Source of the DNA: Arthrobacter sp. NIO-1057
GTDB taxonomy: Bacteria > Actinomycetota > Actinomycetes > Actinomycetales > Micrococcaceae
Assembly (NCBI RefSeq): GCF_900094805.1
Contig: NZ_FMAT01000002.1
Coordinates: forward strand, 513,831 to 577,830
Direction of reading: 5' to 3'
DNA: 64,000 nt
Part shown: in pieces, positions 43,229 to 53,477 of the stretch
How positions within the stretch are numbered: the first letter of the stretch is position 1
Layout: every line of letters starts with the position of its first letter
The notes under the pieces: model-generated
Database searches by the model: none
What the model was told of the DNA's origin: nothing
Seen by the model: only the letters and a program-made list of their open reading frames with translations
Position numbers and translations under genes: made by a program

Positions 43229-44758
43229 ATGAAGTCGATTCGAGCCAAATGGCGCCGTACCTCCATGAGGACAAAGCTCGTCACCGTCATGCTCGGGCTG
43301 ATGATCATCGCGATCTTCGCGACCGCGCTCAGTTCATCCCATACCTTGAAGATCTCGATGACCAATCAGATCGATGATCAGCTCAACGCTTCGTGGCCCA
43401 CGATGGCCTATGGGTTGAACAAGGCCTACGTGAATTCCCTGAACAACAACAGCAGTACCGACGGGTCCGGGGACTTTGACCCCACCCTCTTAGGGCTGAA
43501 CAGCTCGTACGCGGATATCCGTGATGAAGACGGCAAGATCGTCTACATCATGCCACGCTCACGGGTCAGCCCCAGCAACGCTTCTGACTTACCGTTGCTT
43601 AATCCTGCACAAATCGAACAGTTGGCTACCACTCCCCTGGTCCCTTCCACTGTTCCCGGCAGTTTCCCGACTTCTTCAGGCTGGCGAACCATGATGGTGC
43701 CCTTGGAGAGTAGCGACCTCAACCTCTTCTTGGCCCTGCCGCTGGATACCGTGGACACCACGGTCCGCCAGACCGCGGTGCTGGTACTTTCCACCGGATT
43801 ACTGGCAGCCCTAGTGATGTCGATGATCGCTTATGCACTCACCGGACGATCGCTGCAACCCTTGAACAATGTGGAACGCACCGCCTCAATGATTGCCGCT
43901 GGCGATCTCTCCCAGCGTGTGACGGACTATCCTTCCGAAACTGAGGTTGGCCGCTTGTCTCGGTCGTTGAACGCCATGCTCGCTCAAATCGAGAAGGCCT
44001 TCCATGATCGGCAGGCCTCGGAACGCAAGATGCGTCGCTTCATCCAAGATGCCTCACATGAGCTGCGCACCCCGTTGGTCACCATTCAGGGGTACTCAGA
44101 GTTTTACCGTTACGGGGGTCTGGCCGATCCCGAAGCACTGGATTCGGCCATGGGCCGCATCGAAGCTGAATCTAAGCGCATGGCTCGACTGGTAGAAGAC
44201 CTGCTCATGCTCGCGCGTCTTGACGAACAGCGCCCCATGGAGAAGCAACCGGTAGACCTGCTTGTTCTAGGCCAGGACGCCGTGGAAGATACCAAGGTAC
44301 GAGCCCCGGATCGTATGGTGAAGCTCGTGGGGCTCACCTCTGAGCGACCCAGCCCAGCAAGTACCGTGGGCGATGACGCGCGGATCCGTCAGGTCATCGC
44401 CAACCTGCTCACCAATGCGCTGCGCTACACCCCTGAAGGCACTCCCATCGAAATCGCCGTCGGGGTTCGTTCTCTGGTTGCAGGGGCGATGGATGCGGTC
44501 ATTGAGATCAGAGATCACGGTCCCGGTATCCCCGCCGAAGACGCCAAACGTATCTTTGAGCGCTTCTACCGTGCCGACAGTTCGCGCCAGCGAGAAACTG
44601 GCGGCTCGGGACTGGGACTGGCCATCGTTGCAGCTATCGTTCAGCAGCATGGTGGCTCGGTTGCTTTGGCTGATACGGCCGGTGGCGGCGCCACGATGTC
44701 TATTTCCTTGCCCTACGTGCCATTGGTCGAACGCCCCGAGCCTGAGATCGAAGACTAG
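43229..44758 (+). CDS. Sensor histidine kinase
   Basis: 509 residues, partner of the regulator just upstream. First helix about 19-38, an extracytoplasmic sensor domain of about 130 residues, second helix (AVLVLSTGLLAALVMSMIAYAL), HAMP (LQPLNNVERTASMIAAGDLSQRV), HisKA with the phospho-His in ASHELRTPLVTIQG, and HATPase with N-box NLLTNALRYTPEG, G1 DHGPGIPAEDA and G2 GGSGLGLAIV. Signal unknown. TAAAGT ends exactly 6 nt before the ATG, suggesting a separate leaderless transcript. Confidence 0.92.
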   Translation: MKSIRAKWRRTSMRTKLVTVMLGLMIIAIFATALSSSHTLKISMTNQIDDQLNASWPTMAYGLNKAYVNSLNNNSSTDGSGDFDPTLLGLNSSYADIRDEDGKIVYIMPRSRVSPSNASDLPLLNPAQIEQLATTPLVPSTVPGSFPTSSGWRTMMVPLESSDLNLFLALPLDTVDTTVRQTAVLVLSTGLLAALVMSMIAYALTGRSLQPLNNVERTASMIAAGDLSQRVTDYPSETEVGRLSRSLNAMLAQIEKAFHDRQASERKMRRFIQDASHELRTPLVTIQGYSEFYRYGGLADPEALDSAMGRIEAESKRMARLVEDLLMLARLDEQRPMEKQPVDLLVLGQDAVEDTKVRAPDRMVKLVGLTSERPSPASTVGDDARIRQVIANLLTNALRYTPEGTPIEIAVGVRSLVAGAMDAVIEIRDHGPGIPAEDAKRIFERFYRADSSRQRETGGSGLGLAIVAAIVQQHGGSVALADTAGGGATMSISLPYVPLVERPEPEIED

Positions 44759-44882
44759 GTTTCGTTGCTTGCACGGTGGTGTTATCCACATCTGGTCTCC
44801 GGATCTCATTTCAGGCCTAACCAACTTTCTACTGTGGTGGCATCGAGTATTCGATATAGCCATCTAGGAAAGGATCAGGTCC

Positions 44883-45173
44883 ATGAGTACGTTCTCCACC
44901 AATACCGGCGAAATGCAGGTCAAGTCTCAGGCAGTCATGAATACCATTGAACGACTCCGCCACGAGGTTTCGACAATGCAAATGAATCTTGATCAGCTGC
45001 AAAGCACCTGGCAGGGATCAGCTGCCGCTTCATTCCAGTCCATCGTCGCCGACTGGCGTTCCACGCACGTGCAGATCGAGGAGGCACTGAGCAGCATCGC
45101 CAGCGCCCTGAATCATGCTTCCATGCAGTACGAAGAAGTCGAACAGGTCAACACCTCACTGTTTCGGTACTAA
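44883..45173 (+). CDS. WXG100-family (EsxA-like) protein
   Basis: 96 residues, two long helices with the W43-x-G45 turn (STWQGSAAASF) and a C-terminal part EEVEQVNTSLFRY that provides a YxxxD/E-like secretion signal region (YEEVE). Members are exported by type VII (ESX) systems. No EccC/EssC or partner WXG gene is in the window, so this is an orphan. RBS region AGGAAAGGATCAGG precedes the ATG. Confidence 0.85.
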   Translation: MSTFSTNTGEMQVKSQAVMNTIERLRHEVSTMQMNLDQLQSTWQGSAAASFQSIVADWRSTHVQIEEALSSIASALNHASMQYEEVEQVNTSLFRY

Positions 45174-45215
45174 CCAAGAACTGTGCAACGGCAGGTTGAT
45201 CAGTAGTCTTAGCTT

Positions 45216-46106
45216 ATGAGTATTCTGATCGACCCGCCGCGTTGGCCGGCCCACGGCACCCTCTTCGCCCATTTGGTCTCGGATGCTTCCCTTGAAGAAT
45301 TGCATCAGTTTGCCGCGCAACAAGAAATATCTCCTCGTGCTTTTGATAAGGACCACTACGATGTTCCTCAAGAACGCTATGAGCAGTTAGTCCAGGCCGG
45401 GGCGAAGGAAGTTTCGGGCAGTGAGCTGGTCCGTGCGCTGGTAGCCTCGGGGCTGCGCATCCCAGCGAAATATCGTCCCGAAAAGCTGGACACCATCTTG
45501 CGTCGCCGATGGGCACGCACCCTACCCACCGAGCCACAGTTGGGCAGGGAGCTACTCAAGCTCTGGTCTCAGAAGCACCGTTTCTACCATGATCGGGTGC
45601 ATCTGCTCTCAGTTCTTGAAGCGATAGATCTCCTCGGCGAAAAACTCAGTGCTGAAGAGCGTATGTTGCTACAGCTGGCGGCATGGTTCCACGATGCAGT
45701 CTATGAAGGCACTAGCGAAGATGAGTTCAAGTCCGCCGTGCTGGCCAAGGAGCGGCTAGACAAGGTGCTTTCTGCCAAAGCGGTGGGAACGGTCAGTGAC
45801 CTAGTGTTGTTGACCGCCGGGCACAGCCCAAGCGCAACAGATCGTCTAGGGCAAATCTTGTGCGACGCAGATTTGGAAGTCTTGGCTCGCCCAGAGCCTG
45901 CCTACCAACGTTATGCTGAGACGATCTACCAGGAGTACGCGCATCTTCCACGACCAGTTTTGGCGCAGGGACGTAGCAAGATTCTTTCGGCATTACTTGC
46001 CAAGGACACGATTTACACCACGCCGGCGGGACGAGAGCGTTGGGAGTCAGCTGCCCGAAACAATCTGAATCGAGAACTAGAACATTTGCGCACCTGGATG
46101 CCCTAG
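45216..46106 (+). CDS. DUF4031 domain fused to HD-type phosphohydrolase-like domain
   Basis: 296 residues. Residues 1-85 are a DUF4031 domain (MSILIDPPRWPAHGTLFAHL, AFDKDHYDVPQERYEQLV). The rest resembles predicted HD-superfamily hydrolases: FYHDRVHLLSVLEAID, LAAWFHDAVYEGTSEDEF, ILCDADLEVLARPEPAYQRYA, which supply His/Asp metal ligands. Substrate unknown; nucleotide or phosphoester hydrolysis is possible. TAGTCT ends 6 nt before the ATG, the leaderless pattern. Confidence 0.82.
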   Translation: MSILIDPPRWPAHGTLFAHLVSDASLEELHQFAAQQEISPRAFDKDHYDVPQERYEQLVQAGAKEVSGSELVRALVASGLRIPAKYRPEKLDTILRRRWARTLPTEPQLGRELLKLWSQKHRFYHDRVHLLSVLEAIDLLGEKLSAEERMLLQLAAWFHDAVYEGTSEDEFKSAVLAKERLDKVLSAKAVGTVSDLVLLTAGHSPSATDRLGQILCDADLEVLARPEPAYQRYAETIYQEYAHLPRPVLAQGRSKILSALLAKDTIYTTPAGRERWESAARNNLNRELEHLRTWMP

Positions 46107-46129
46107 TTCTCGAAGATCGGCGTTAACTA

Positions 46130-46165
46130 CTGATGGCCTGGTACCCGAAGGTACCAAGCCATCAG
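46130..46165. terminator. Terminator of groEL (and of the DUF4031-HD gene)
   Basis: CTGATGGC-C-TGGTACC, loop CGAA, GGTACCA-A-GCCATCAG: 15 paired bases with one mismatch. It lies between the convergent ends of both genes. Confidence 0.7.
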
Positions 46166-46196
46166 CCTAGGTGCTGCGCTAGATCAGCGGTGGGGC

Positions 46197-47840
<1,644 letters not shown>

Positions 47841-48032
47841 TTACGGTCCTTTCGGGACGATTTTGCGAAAATGCAACCGACAGACAGCGCCCGCGACGGA
47901 CGAGTGCTCCGGTGCGGCATCGGGCCAGCAACCGTTTCAGCTCTCGCTATCTGAGGTATTTTCCACGCTCCATCCGCCAGCGAGCTGTCCGGGACCATTT
48001 TGTTCCCTAGGGAACGCAAAGGCCGACCGGCG

Positions 48033-48059
48033 TTAGCAGTCGCTGCGTAAGAGTGCTAA
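48033..48059. promoter_or_regulatory. CIRCE element (HrcA operator), promoter-distal copy
   Basis: TTAGCAGTC-N9-GAGTGCTAA, one mismatch to the CIRCE consensus TTAGCACTC-N9-GAGTGCTAA. Lies nearer to groEL than the second copy. Confidence 0.8.
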
Positions 48060-48067
48060 TACAAATA

Positions 48068-48094
48068 TTGGCACTCTCGCATGGCGAGTGCAAG
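48068..48094. promoter_or_regulatory. CIRCE element (HrcA operator), second copy, overlapping the groEL promoter
   Basis: TTGGCACTC-N9-GAGTGCAAG, 8 bp from the first copy. On the minus strand its outer arm supplies TTGCAC as a -35 with AATATT about 18 bp on as the -10, between the two elements. The groEL leader would be about 220 nt and also contains the palindrome GTTCCCTAGGGAAC (48002-48015). Confidence 0.75.
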
Positions 48095-48129
48095 CCGATC
48101 GGCTCAGAGCGAAGCGAATTATGAACGAA

Positions 48130-48747
48130 TTATTCGTTCAGGCCCAGCGGGTCATCGGTGCCCAACACCACGGTGACTCGGTTGGGGATGTTACTGGTCT
48201 GCAGAACTTCTTCGATATTAAGGACCTCAGCTGCCTTTTCCGCGGTCACGCGGTAGGCCTCCGAGGTGTAGTACACGGCGGAAACGCCCGCTGGCTTAGT
48301 CCAGTTATCGGCAACAATGTTGGTGAATCCAGCTTCGGTCATCGCTTCTTCACCAGCACTAGCGACTCCGGCAACACTGGCACCGTTGTAAACACCGATC
48401 TTCTGACCAAAGAGAACCTCGGCGTCATCAATCGTGCTTGACGGGGATGCTGACTCACTCGGTGATGCTTCCAGCGAGCTTTCTACCGATTCACTCGGCG
48501 ATGCTTCTTGGGACTGAGTACTCTCATTAGTGCTCGATCCTGCGAGGCTTTCTTTAAGCTGGGGACCAAAGATGAAGGATGCTGCACCGATGACCAGCAC
48601 GATCACGGCGGTCAGCACTACCCACAGCAGTTTGCCGCCGGTCGACTTTGAGGCCGCGGACTGCGCCCATCCGTGCGCGTGGTGTGAACCCACACGGGTG
48701 TTGAACTCCGGTACGCGATCAAATTCGTCACGCGGGTAGTTGGTCAT
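48130..48747 (-). CDS. LytR C-terminal domain protein, membrane anchored
   Basis: 205 residues. A short cytoplasmic part, one helix (LLWVVLTAVIVLVIGAASFIF, about 40-60), a Ser/Glu/Pro low-complexity stalk with repeated ASPSES-like units, and a LytR_C domain (KIGVYNGASVAGVASAGEEAM ... NRVTVVLGTDDPLGLNE). The domain occurs in envelope proteins related to LytR-CpsA-Psr; here there is no LCP catalytic domain. It lies 42 bp after the DUF3263 gene on the same strand. Confidence 0.82.
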   Translation of the reverse strand: MTNYPRDEFDRVPEFNTRVGSHHAHGWAQSAASKSTGGKLLWVVLTAVIVLVIGAASFIFGPQLKESLAGSSTNESTQSQEASPSESVESSLEASPSESASPSSTIDDAEVLFGQKIGVYNGASVAGVASAGEEAMTEAGFTNIVADNWTKPAGVSAVYYTSEAYRVTAEKAAEVLNIEEVLQTSNIPNRVTVVLGTDDPLGLNE

Positions 48748-48789
48748 TCTTGTCCTTGCTCGAGGTCTGACTGGTCACGGCAGGCTGGG

Positions 48790-49080
48790 TTATCGTCCCG
48801 AGCCGACCTTACCGCCCACACGACGTTTTGTTGAACGTGTTCTGCGCAGTCGCTTAACCAGCATCGGGTCGTAGGCCATGGCCGCATCCGTCTCAATCAG
48901 TTGGTTCAGCAACTGATAATAGTTGGTTGGCGACATAGAGAACTGCTTACTGATCGCTTGTTCCTTGGCTCCGGCATACTTCCACCACAATTTTTCTAAG
49001 CTCAGGATCTGTTGTGAACGTTCGTCAAGTTCCGAATCTGGGTTCATCACAAAATCAACCAATAACTCGTTCTCAGCCAT
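48790..49080 (-). CDS. DUF3263 domain protein
   Basis: 96 residues. LDERSQQILSLEKLWWKYAGAKEQAI followed by FSMSPTNYYQLLNQLIE is the DUF3263 helix-turn-helix-like core shared by actinobacteria (near LytR_C and groEL genes, as here). The tail is basic (KRLRRTRSTKRRVGGK). Probably DNA binding; function unknown. Confidence 0.82.
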   Translation of the reverse strand: MAENELLVDFVMNPDSELDERSQQILSLEKLWWKYAGAKEQAISKQFSMSPTNYYQLLNQLIETDAAMAYDPMLVKRLRRTRSTKRRVGGKVGSGR

Positions 49081-49235
49081 CCGTTCTCACCTCAGTCCTA
49101 GGCTCAGTTCTTGCGCATTTGGGTCATGCAGGTACTCCACCGTTGGTAGACATACCATCGATATTCTAACCAATACGTTTAGCTATCGTCGTGTGGTCGG
49201 GCACAGGCACGCCAAAAAACGGCACAATTGCTTCT

Positions 49236-50009
49236 ATGGATGAAATGCAAGACGCCTTGTTTGATGCTCCGCCACCACCTGTTGCTCCCATATATGAGCC
49301 AACGGACTTTCCATTTTTCCACGGTGCGCAATCCATGGCCGACCACGGTTTTATCGCACAGGATTGGGTTCCGGCACTGGTAAGGCAAGATCAAAATCTT
49401 CGTCATCTTGCCCTCAAACTTGCCGAGCGCTCTTCCCTGGGTGAAGTTCTACTTCCCGAGCCTAAGGTGATGTTCCGCGCACTTACCTTGCCTTTAGCTA
49501 AGGTCAAGGTCCTGATCATTGGTCAAGACCCTTATCCGACACCTGGACATCCCAATGGGTTGGCTTTCGCGGCCAATCCTCAGGTCCGACCGCTGCCACG
49601 TTCACTGAGGAACATCTACAAAGAGCTCGAAACCGATCTGGGCGTTGTACCGGCGGCACATCCCGACCTGAGCCTGTGGCAAGAACGTGGGGTGCTATTG
49701 CTGAACCAGGCTCTCTCCGTAACTGCAGGCCAAGCCGGCTCTCATCAAAAACTTGGATGGGAAGCGATACTTGAACCTGTCCTGGAGGCAATAAACTTAC
49801 GCGAAGTTCCTCCCATTGCCATTCTGTGGGGAAAGCACGCCCAGAAGTTCTCCCCCGCGCTCAATAATCTGCCCCAGTTGTGCAGCGCCCATCCATCACC
49901 GCTGTCAGCTTCGCGTGGATTCTTCGGTTCAAGACCCTTTTCCGAAACCAATCGGCTCCTGTCCGTCAGTGGACAGGAGCCGATTGAATGGTCGTTAACG
50001 TTGGCCTAG
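49236..50009 (+). CDS. ung: Uracil-DNA glycosylase
   Basis: Family 1 UDG, removes uracil from DNA. 257 residues from the ATG at 49236 (CACAAT ends 7 nt upstream; the frame continues upstream without a start signal). Active-site motif A is GQDPYPTPGHPNGLAF, with the catalytic Asp; the His of the usual GQDPYH is Pro, as in other actinobacterial Ung proteins. Motif B is HPSPLSASRGFFG. Its last codons overlap the end of the convergent exporter gene by 4 bp, and they contain a perfect 15-bp inverted repeat. Confidence 0.9.
   Translation: MDEMQDALFDAPPPPVAPIYEPTDFPFFHGAQSMADHGFIAQDWVPALVRQDQNLRHLALKLAERSSLGEVLLPEPKVMFRALTLPLAKVKVLIIGQDPYPTPGHPNGLAFAANPQVRPLPRSLRNIYKELETDLGVVPAAHPDLSLWQERGVLLLNQALSVTAGQAGSHQKLGWEAILEPVLEAINLREVPPIAILWGKHAQKFSPALNNLPQLCSAHPSPLSASRGFFGSRPFSETNRLLSVSGQEPIEWSLTLA
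49950..49985 (-). terminator. Terminator-like inverted repeat inside the 3' end of ung
   Basis: Perfect 15-bp stem starting AATCGGCTCCTGTCC with a 6-nt loop, encoding NRLLSVSGQEPIEW in ung. The convergent exporter gene ends at 50006, so its transcript would run straight into this hairpin. No strong T run follows on the minus strand (TGGTTTCGG). Confidence 0.5.
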
Positions 50010-51676
50010 CGGCGACGAATGCGACGCCGTTCTCGTCGTGCGTTGGAGGTCAGCGGGCGGCACAGCGTTTCGCCGAAGACAACACCGCCAGCGATGGAGA
50101 GCATAATCGCCATCGCGTTAAACATCTCAACAAGGCCGGTGGACATATCATCAACGTTGATAACGATGCCGTACATGGCGCGGAAGATCATCAAACCTGG
50201 AAGCAAGAACATCACTGCTGGTGCTGCCAAAACTAACTGCGGTGAACGCAGTTTGTCCGCGGCAAAGCGAGCGGCAAAGCCGATGATGGTGGCAACGAGC
50301 GCGGGCAAGGCTCGTTCTCCGAGACCCAAGTTTTGCGCCAGCAACATGATCAGGTATCCACCCACGGCAATGCCGGCGGTGGGTAGCAACAGGCGAACTG
50401 AACTCTGCTCGCTTACCGCCCCGGCGATGATAGCAACAGCAACCAAAACTACCAACAACCATGCTGGATACTGCGTGGTCACGATCTGATGCACATCAAC
50501 TTCTTCACCGCCGAGCACATCAGAGATGACCAACGCGGCGGCAATTCCGCTCAAAATCGCACCATAGATCAGGCTCGCAGAAAACAATCGTCCCACCGCA
50601 GTCACCGGGAACCCGTTGATCGCATCTTGCAGGGCCGAGACGAACCGGCCTGAAGGAAGCAGGAGCAAGATACCACCAGAAACCACGAGCGCCGGATCCA
50701 ACGGAGCATGAAATTGATGCCCCAGCAGCGCAATCCCGGTAATCACCAGCGTCGAGGCAGCAATGGTGAAGAATTCAGGCACCCGCCACCGCGAACCATA
50801 GCGACCAATCTGCGTCACCAGGCTCGATGAGAACATGGCCACCAGTGCTCCGGCCCAAGAACCGCCAATAAAGAGAACGAAGGCAGCTGCGAACAGGGCT
50901 CGTCCACTAGCGACAACCCAGCGCGGGAAAGGCTTTGGACGGCGCGTAATTTCCTTCAAACGCTTCGCCGAAGCTGAGCGCGAGACTCCACCGGCGATGA
51001 TGTCCGACACCAGTTCGTGTACGAGTACAAGCCCCGCGTAGTTGGAGGTATAGGAACGCACCACACGCAATACCGAGTAGCTTTCGGCATCAGGTGGGCT
51101 GTAGTTCAAATGCAGCGACTGGTTGGTGATGTCCACGTCGAGGTGACTTAGGCCAAGGGCGGCGGTCACGGCAATAATGCTGGTTTCTACTTCCAACGCA
51201 CCGGCGCCATAACGGATCAAGGTCTCGCCTAGGTCCAAGGCGAATTCCATGGTGCGCCGCGATGACGCGTCCTGTTGATCGTTGACCTTGGGATTGGCGT
51301 ACGGGGTACCTTGCAGTCGCTCAACAATGTTCAAGGCCTGCGTGGGTGGTGTGTCCGAGATCCACATTTTTGCCAGCAGTGAACGTGCCACTGGGTTGGC
51401 ACGGGTTGGCATCAGGGTGATGCCGTCGTCGGTGGTGTGGACCTGGCCGGTGCGCCACTCAATATCGGAGGCATCGGCCGCCGCGACGTTGGCACTGACC
51501 GCGGTGTTTAGCGGAAGTTCAGATGCCATCGGTGGCTCTTCAACCGGGTCTTCCGGGTGGAAGCCCATGTTGATTTCACTAGTAGAAATGCGCGGCAGTA
51601 CGCCTGCGGATGGCGCCGGGTCTTCGCCGATCTGCGGTGACTTTGCACCGTGTTCTTCCTCAGATCGATGCGCCAC
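50006..51676 (-). CDS. Threonine/serine exporter family protein (ThrE-like)
   Basis: 556 residues from a GTG at 51676, chosen because GAGGGGG lies 8 nt upstream; the longer frame to 51859 has no start signal. A hydrophilic N-terminal region of about 170 residues leads to the DUF1212/ThrE domain (MEFALDLGETLIRYGAGALEVETS) and about ten helices. The middle contains IGRYGSRWRVPEFFTIAAS and a second ThrE_2-like bundle. The family exports threonine and serine in Corynebacterium. Basic tail RRERRRIRRR. Confidence 0.86.
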   Translation of the reverse strand: MAHRSEEEHGAKSPQIGEDPAPSAGVLPRISTSEINMGFHPEDPVEEPPMASELPLNTAVSANVAAADASDIEWRTGQVHTTDDGITLMPTRANPVARSLLAKMWISDTPPTQALNIVERLQGTPYANPKVNDQQDASSRRTMEFALDLGETLIRYGAGALEVETSIIAVTAALGLSHLDVDITNQSLHLNYSPPDAESYSVLRVVRSYTSNYAGLVLVHELVSDIIAGGVSRSASAKRLKEITRRPKPFPRWVVASGRALFAAAFVLFIGGSWAGALVAMFSSSLVTQIGRYGSRWRVPEFFTIAASTLVITGIALLGHQFHAPLDPALVVSGGILLLLPSGRFVSALQDAINGFPVTAVGRLFSASLIYGAILSGIAAALVISDVLGGEEVDVHQIVTTQYPAWLLVVLVAVAIIAGAVSEQSSVRLLLPTAGIAVGGYLIMLLAQNLGLGERALPALVATIIGFAARFAADKLRSPQLVLAAPAVMFLLPGLMIFRAMYGIVINVDDMSTGLVEMFNAMAIMLSIAGGVVFGETLCRPLTSNARRERRRIRRR

Positions 51677-51877
51677 TAATCTTGCCCCCTCAACCAATGT
51701 TTTCCCATGCAATTCACGATACAACCCATGGGTTAGAAGATGGTGTGAACGGGCGTAAATCACGTGGTAGCGCCGAACACATTTTGCAGGCTTTAGGCCC
51801 CACGGAATATTGGCGGGCAGTTGGTGGTTCCAAGGAAGAGAACTTAGATGCCTTTGCATACAAATTGGAGATCTTCA

Positions 51878-52930
51878 ATGAGCAACATTCCTCTTCTACC
51901 CCAGATCGGCGCCGAAACTTTTGGCGACATCAGCCAGGACGCCGAAGGCAACCTACTCACCCATGCGCAGGTGATTCGCAATGTCATCGCCGAGGGCCAG
52001 GCTGCCGAAGCAGCGAATCTGGATTTCTTTGGTGTCGGCGAACATCACCGCGACGATTACGCCGTCTCCGCACCAGAAATGATCTTGGCTGCACTGGCAA
52101 GCACCACGCAACGAATCAAACTCGGTACCGCGGTCACTGTACTCTCCAGTGATGACCCGGTTCGGCTTTATCAGCGCTTCGCAACCTTAGATGCCATCTC
52201 ACAAGGCCGCGCCGAAATCGTTGCCGGACGCGGATCCTTTGTTGAATCATTCCCACTGTTCGGATTCGAACTTGATGACTACGAAGAACTCTTTGATCAG
52301 AAACTGGACCTGCTGGCGAAACTACGTCACGGAGAACCGGTGATCTGGCACGGCAACCATCGCGCCGCCTTACGCAACCAACAGGTCTACCCACTATTAG
52401 AAGATCAGCCGCTGACCACGTGGGTGGGCGTGGGCGGTAGCCCGCAATCTGTCGTTCGCGCAGCCCGTCACGGTCTGCCTCTCTTCCTAGCGATCATCGG
52501 CGGCCAGCCTTCAGGCTTTGAAGGGCTGGTGTCTTTATACCACCGCGCACTCAAGGAATTCGGCCACGAACAGCAGCCTGTTGCCGCGCACTTCCACGGC
52601 TTGGTCGCAGACAGCGACGAAGAAGCGCTAGAAACTCTCTGGCCCCACTACCAACGAACCATGAACCGCCTGGGCGCCGAACGTGGTTGGCCACCAGCAA
52701 GCAAAATGCGTTTGCAGGCAGCGATGGGACCGGAAGGAGCGATGATGGCCGGAAGCCCGCAGACCGTGGCCGCTAAGCTCGTCGCAGTCACCCAGAAGTT
52801 GGGACTCTCACGAGCCGACATCAAGTACTCCGCCGGAACCTTGCCCCATGAGGCCATGATGCACTCCATCAAGCTACTTGGAGAAGAAGTGAAACCTCGG
52901 GTCCATCAGTTGCTGACGGCCCAAAAGTAG
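51878..52930 (+). CDS. LLM-class flavin-dependent oxidoreductase
   Basis: Luciferase-like TIM-barrel flavin enzyme of 350 residues from the ATG at 51878 (GGAG 8 nt upstream). Motifs: FFGVGEHHRDDYAVSAPEMILAALA, IKLGTAVTVLSSDDPVRLYQ, GRAEIVAGRGSFVESFPLFG, VGVGGSPQSVVRAARHGLPL. It belongs to the subgroup with a C-terminal region ending in HEAMMHSIKLLGEEVKP, often predicted to act on small organic compounds; substrate unknown. A strong terminator follows. Confidence 0.85.
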   Translation: MSNIPLLPQIGAETFGDISQDAEGNLLTHAQVIRNVIAEGQAAEAANLDFFGVGEHHRDDYAVSAPEMILAALASTTQRIKLGTAVTVLSSDDPVRLYQRFATLDAISQGRAEIVAGRGSFVESFPLFGFELDDYEELFDQKLDLLAKLRHGEPVIWHGNHRAALRNQQVYPLLEDQPLTTWVGVGGSPQSVVRAARHGLPLFLAIIGGQPSGFEGLVSLYHRALKEFGHEQQPVAAHFHGLVADSDEEALETLWPHYQRTMNRLGAERGWPPASKMRLQAAMGPEGAMMAGSPQTVAAKLVAVTQKLGLSRADIKYSAGTLPHEAMMHSIKLLGEEVKPRVHQLLTAQK

Positions 52931-52959
52931 CCTCGGCACAACAGCAGAATTTTAACGCA

Positions 52960-52989
52960 AAAATGCCACCAGCAATGGTGGCATTTTTT
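52960..52989 (+). terminator. Terminator of the LLM oxidoreductase gene
   Basis: AAAATGCCACCA, loop GCAA, TGGTGGCATTTT then TT: perfect 12-bp stem with a T6 run. It immediately precedes the 3' end of the convergent tRNA-Val, for which it can also act. Confidence 0.9.
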
Positions 52990-52990
52990 G

Positions 52991-53064
52991 TGGATCTTAC
53001 TGGACTCGAACCAGCGACCTTTCGCGTGTGAGGCGAACGCTCTAACCAACTGAGCTAAAGATCC
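52991..53064 (-). tRNA. tRNA-Val (CAC)
   Basis: 74 nt: acceptor GGATCTT/AAGATCC, D stem GCTC/GAGC, anticodon stem TTCGC/GCGAA with loop CTCACAC (anticodon CAC), T arm GCTGG-TTCGAGT-CCAGT. CCA is not encoded. Confidence 0.95.
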
Positions 53065-53477
53065 AAACTTCGGCTTTGACCACAGGGTCAAGCACCTAAA
53101 TGATCTTAGCCGTTGATACCTCTTGCACCAAATCGGTCAGCCGCTCCTCGTGGCAAAACATCGACTGAGCGACGCGCTTAAACCAGCATTCACGGCAACC
53201 TCTCAGCAACAGTATTTACCACATGATTAGCCCTGAAAAAACGCGCCAAATAGTTTATCTTTGATTCACCCAAAAGTACCTGTTTCCACTTGTCAAAACG
53301 GGACTTCAGACTCCATAATTTTTCTAGCTCATCGAGCTCTAACTGGACCCTACAAGGAAGTTGCCGGAAGCCACCGGCATCGGTCCCCTCAAGGCCAACG
53401 AAACCGCACCGCGGGTCACAACCCGTGGCGCAAAGCCTCATTTTTCGTTCGTTCTTTTTTCTCTAGGACCGTACCCA
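53065..53477. other. Intergenic stretch between tRNA-Val and the GNAT gene
   Basis: About 410 bp holding the upstream region of tRNA-Val and of the GNAT gene. The frame of the GNAT gene is open from 53361 but the residues before 53478 look non-coding. Near its end, a T-rich stretch and TAGGAC (53464-53469) lie 8 nt before the GTG and may be its promoter. Nothing else recognised. Confidence 0.35.

Noticed and set aside
51677..51859. N-terminal extension of the ThrE-like protein to 51859
   Set aside because: No start signal there, while the GTG at 51676 has GAGGGGG at good distance; the extension would also occupy the divergent promoter region.
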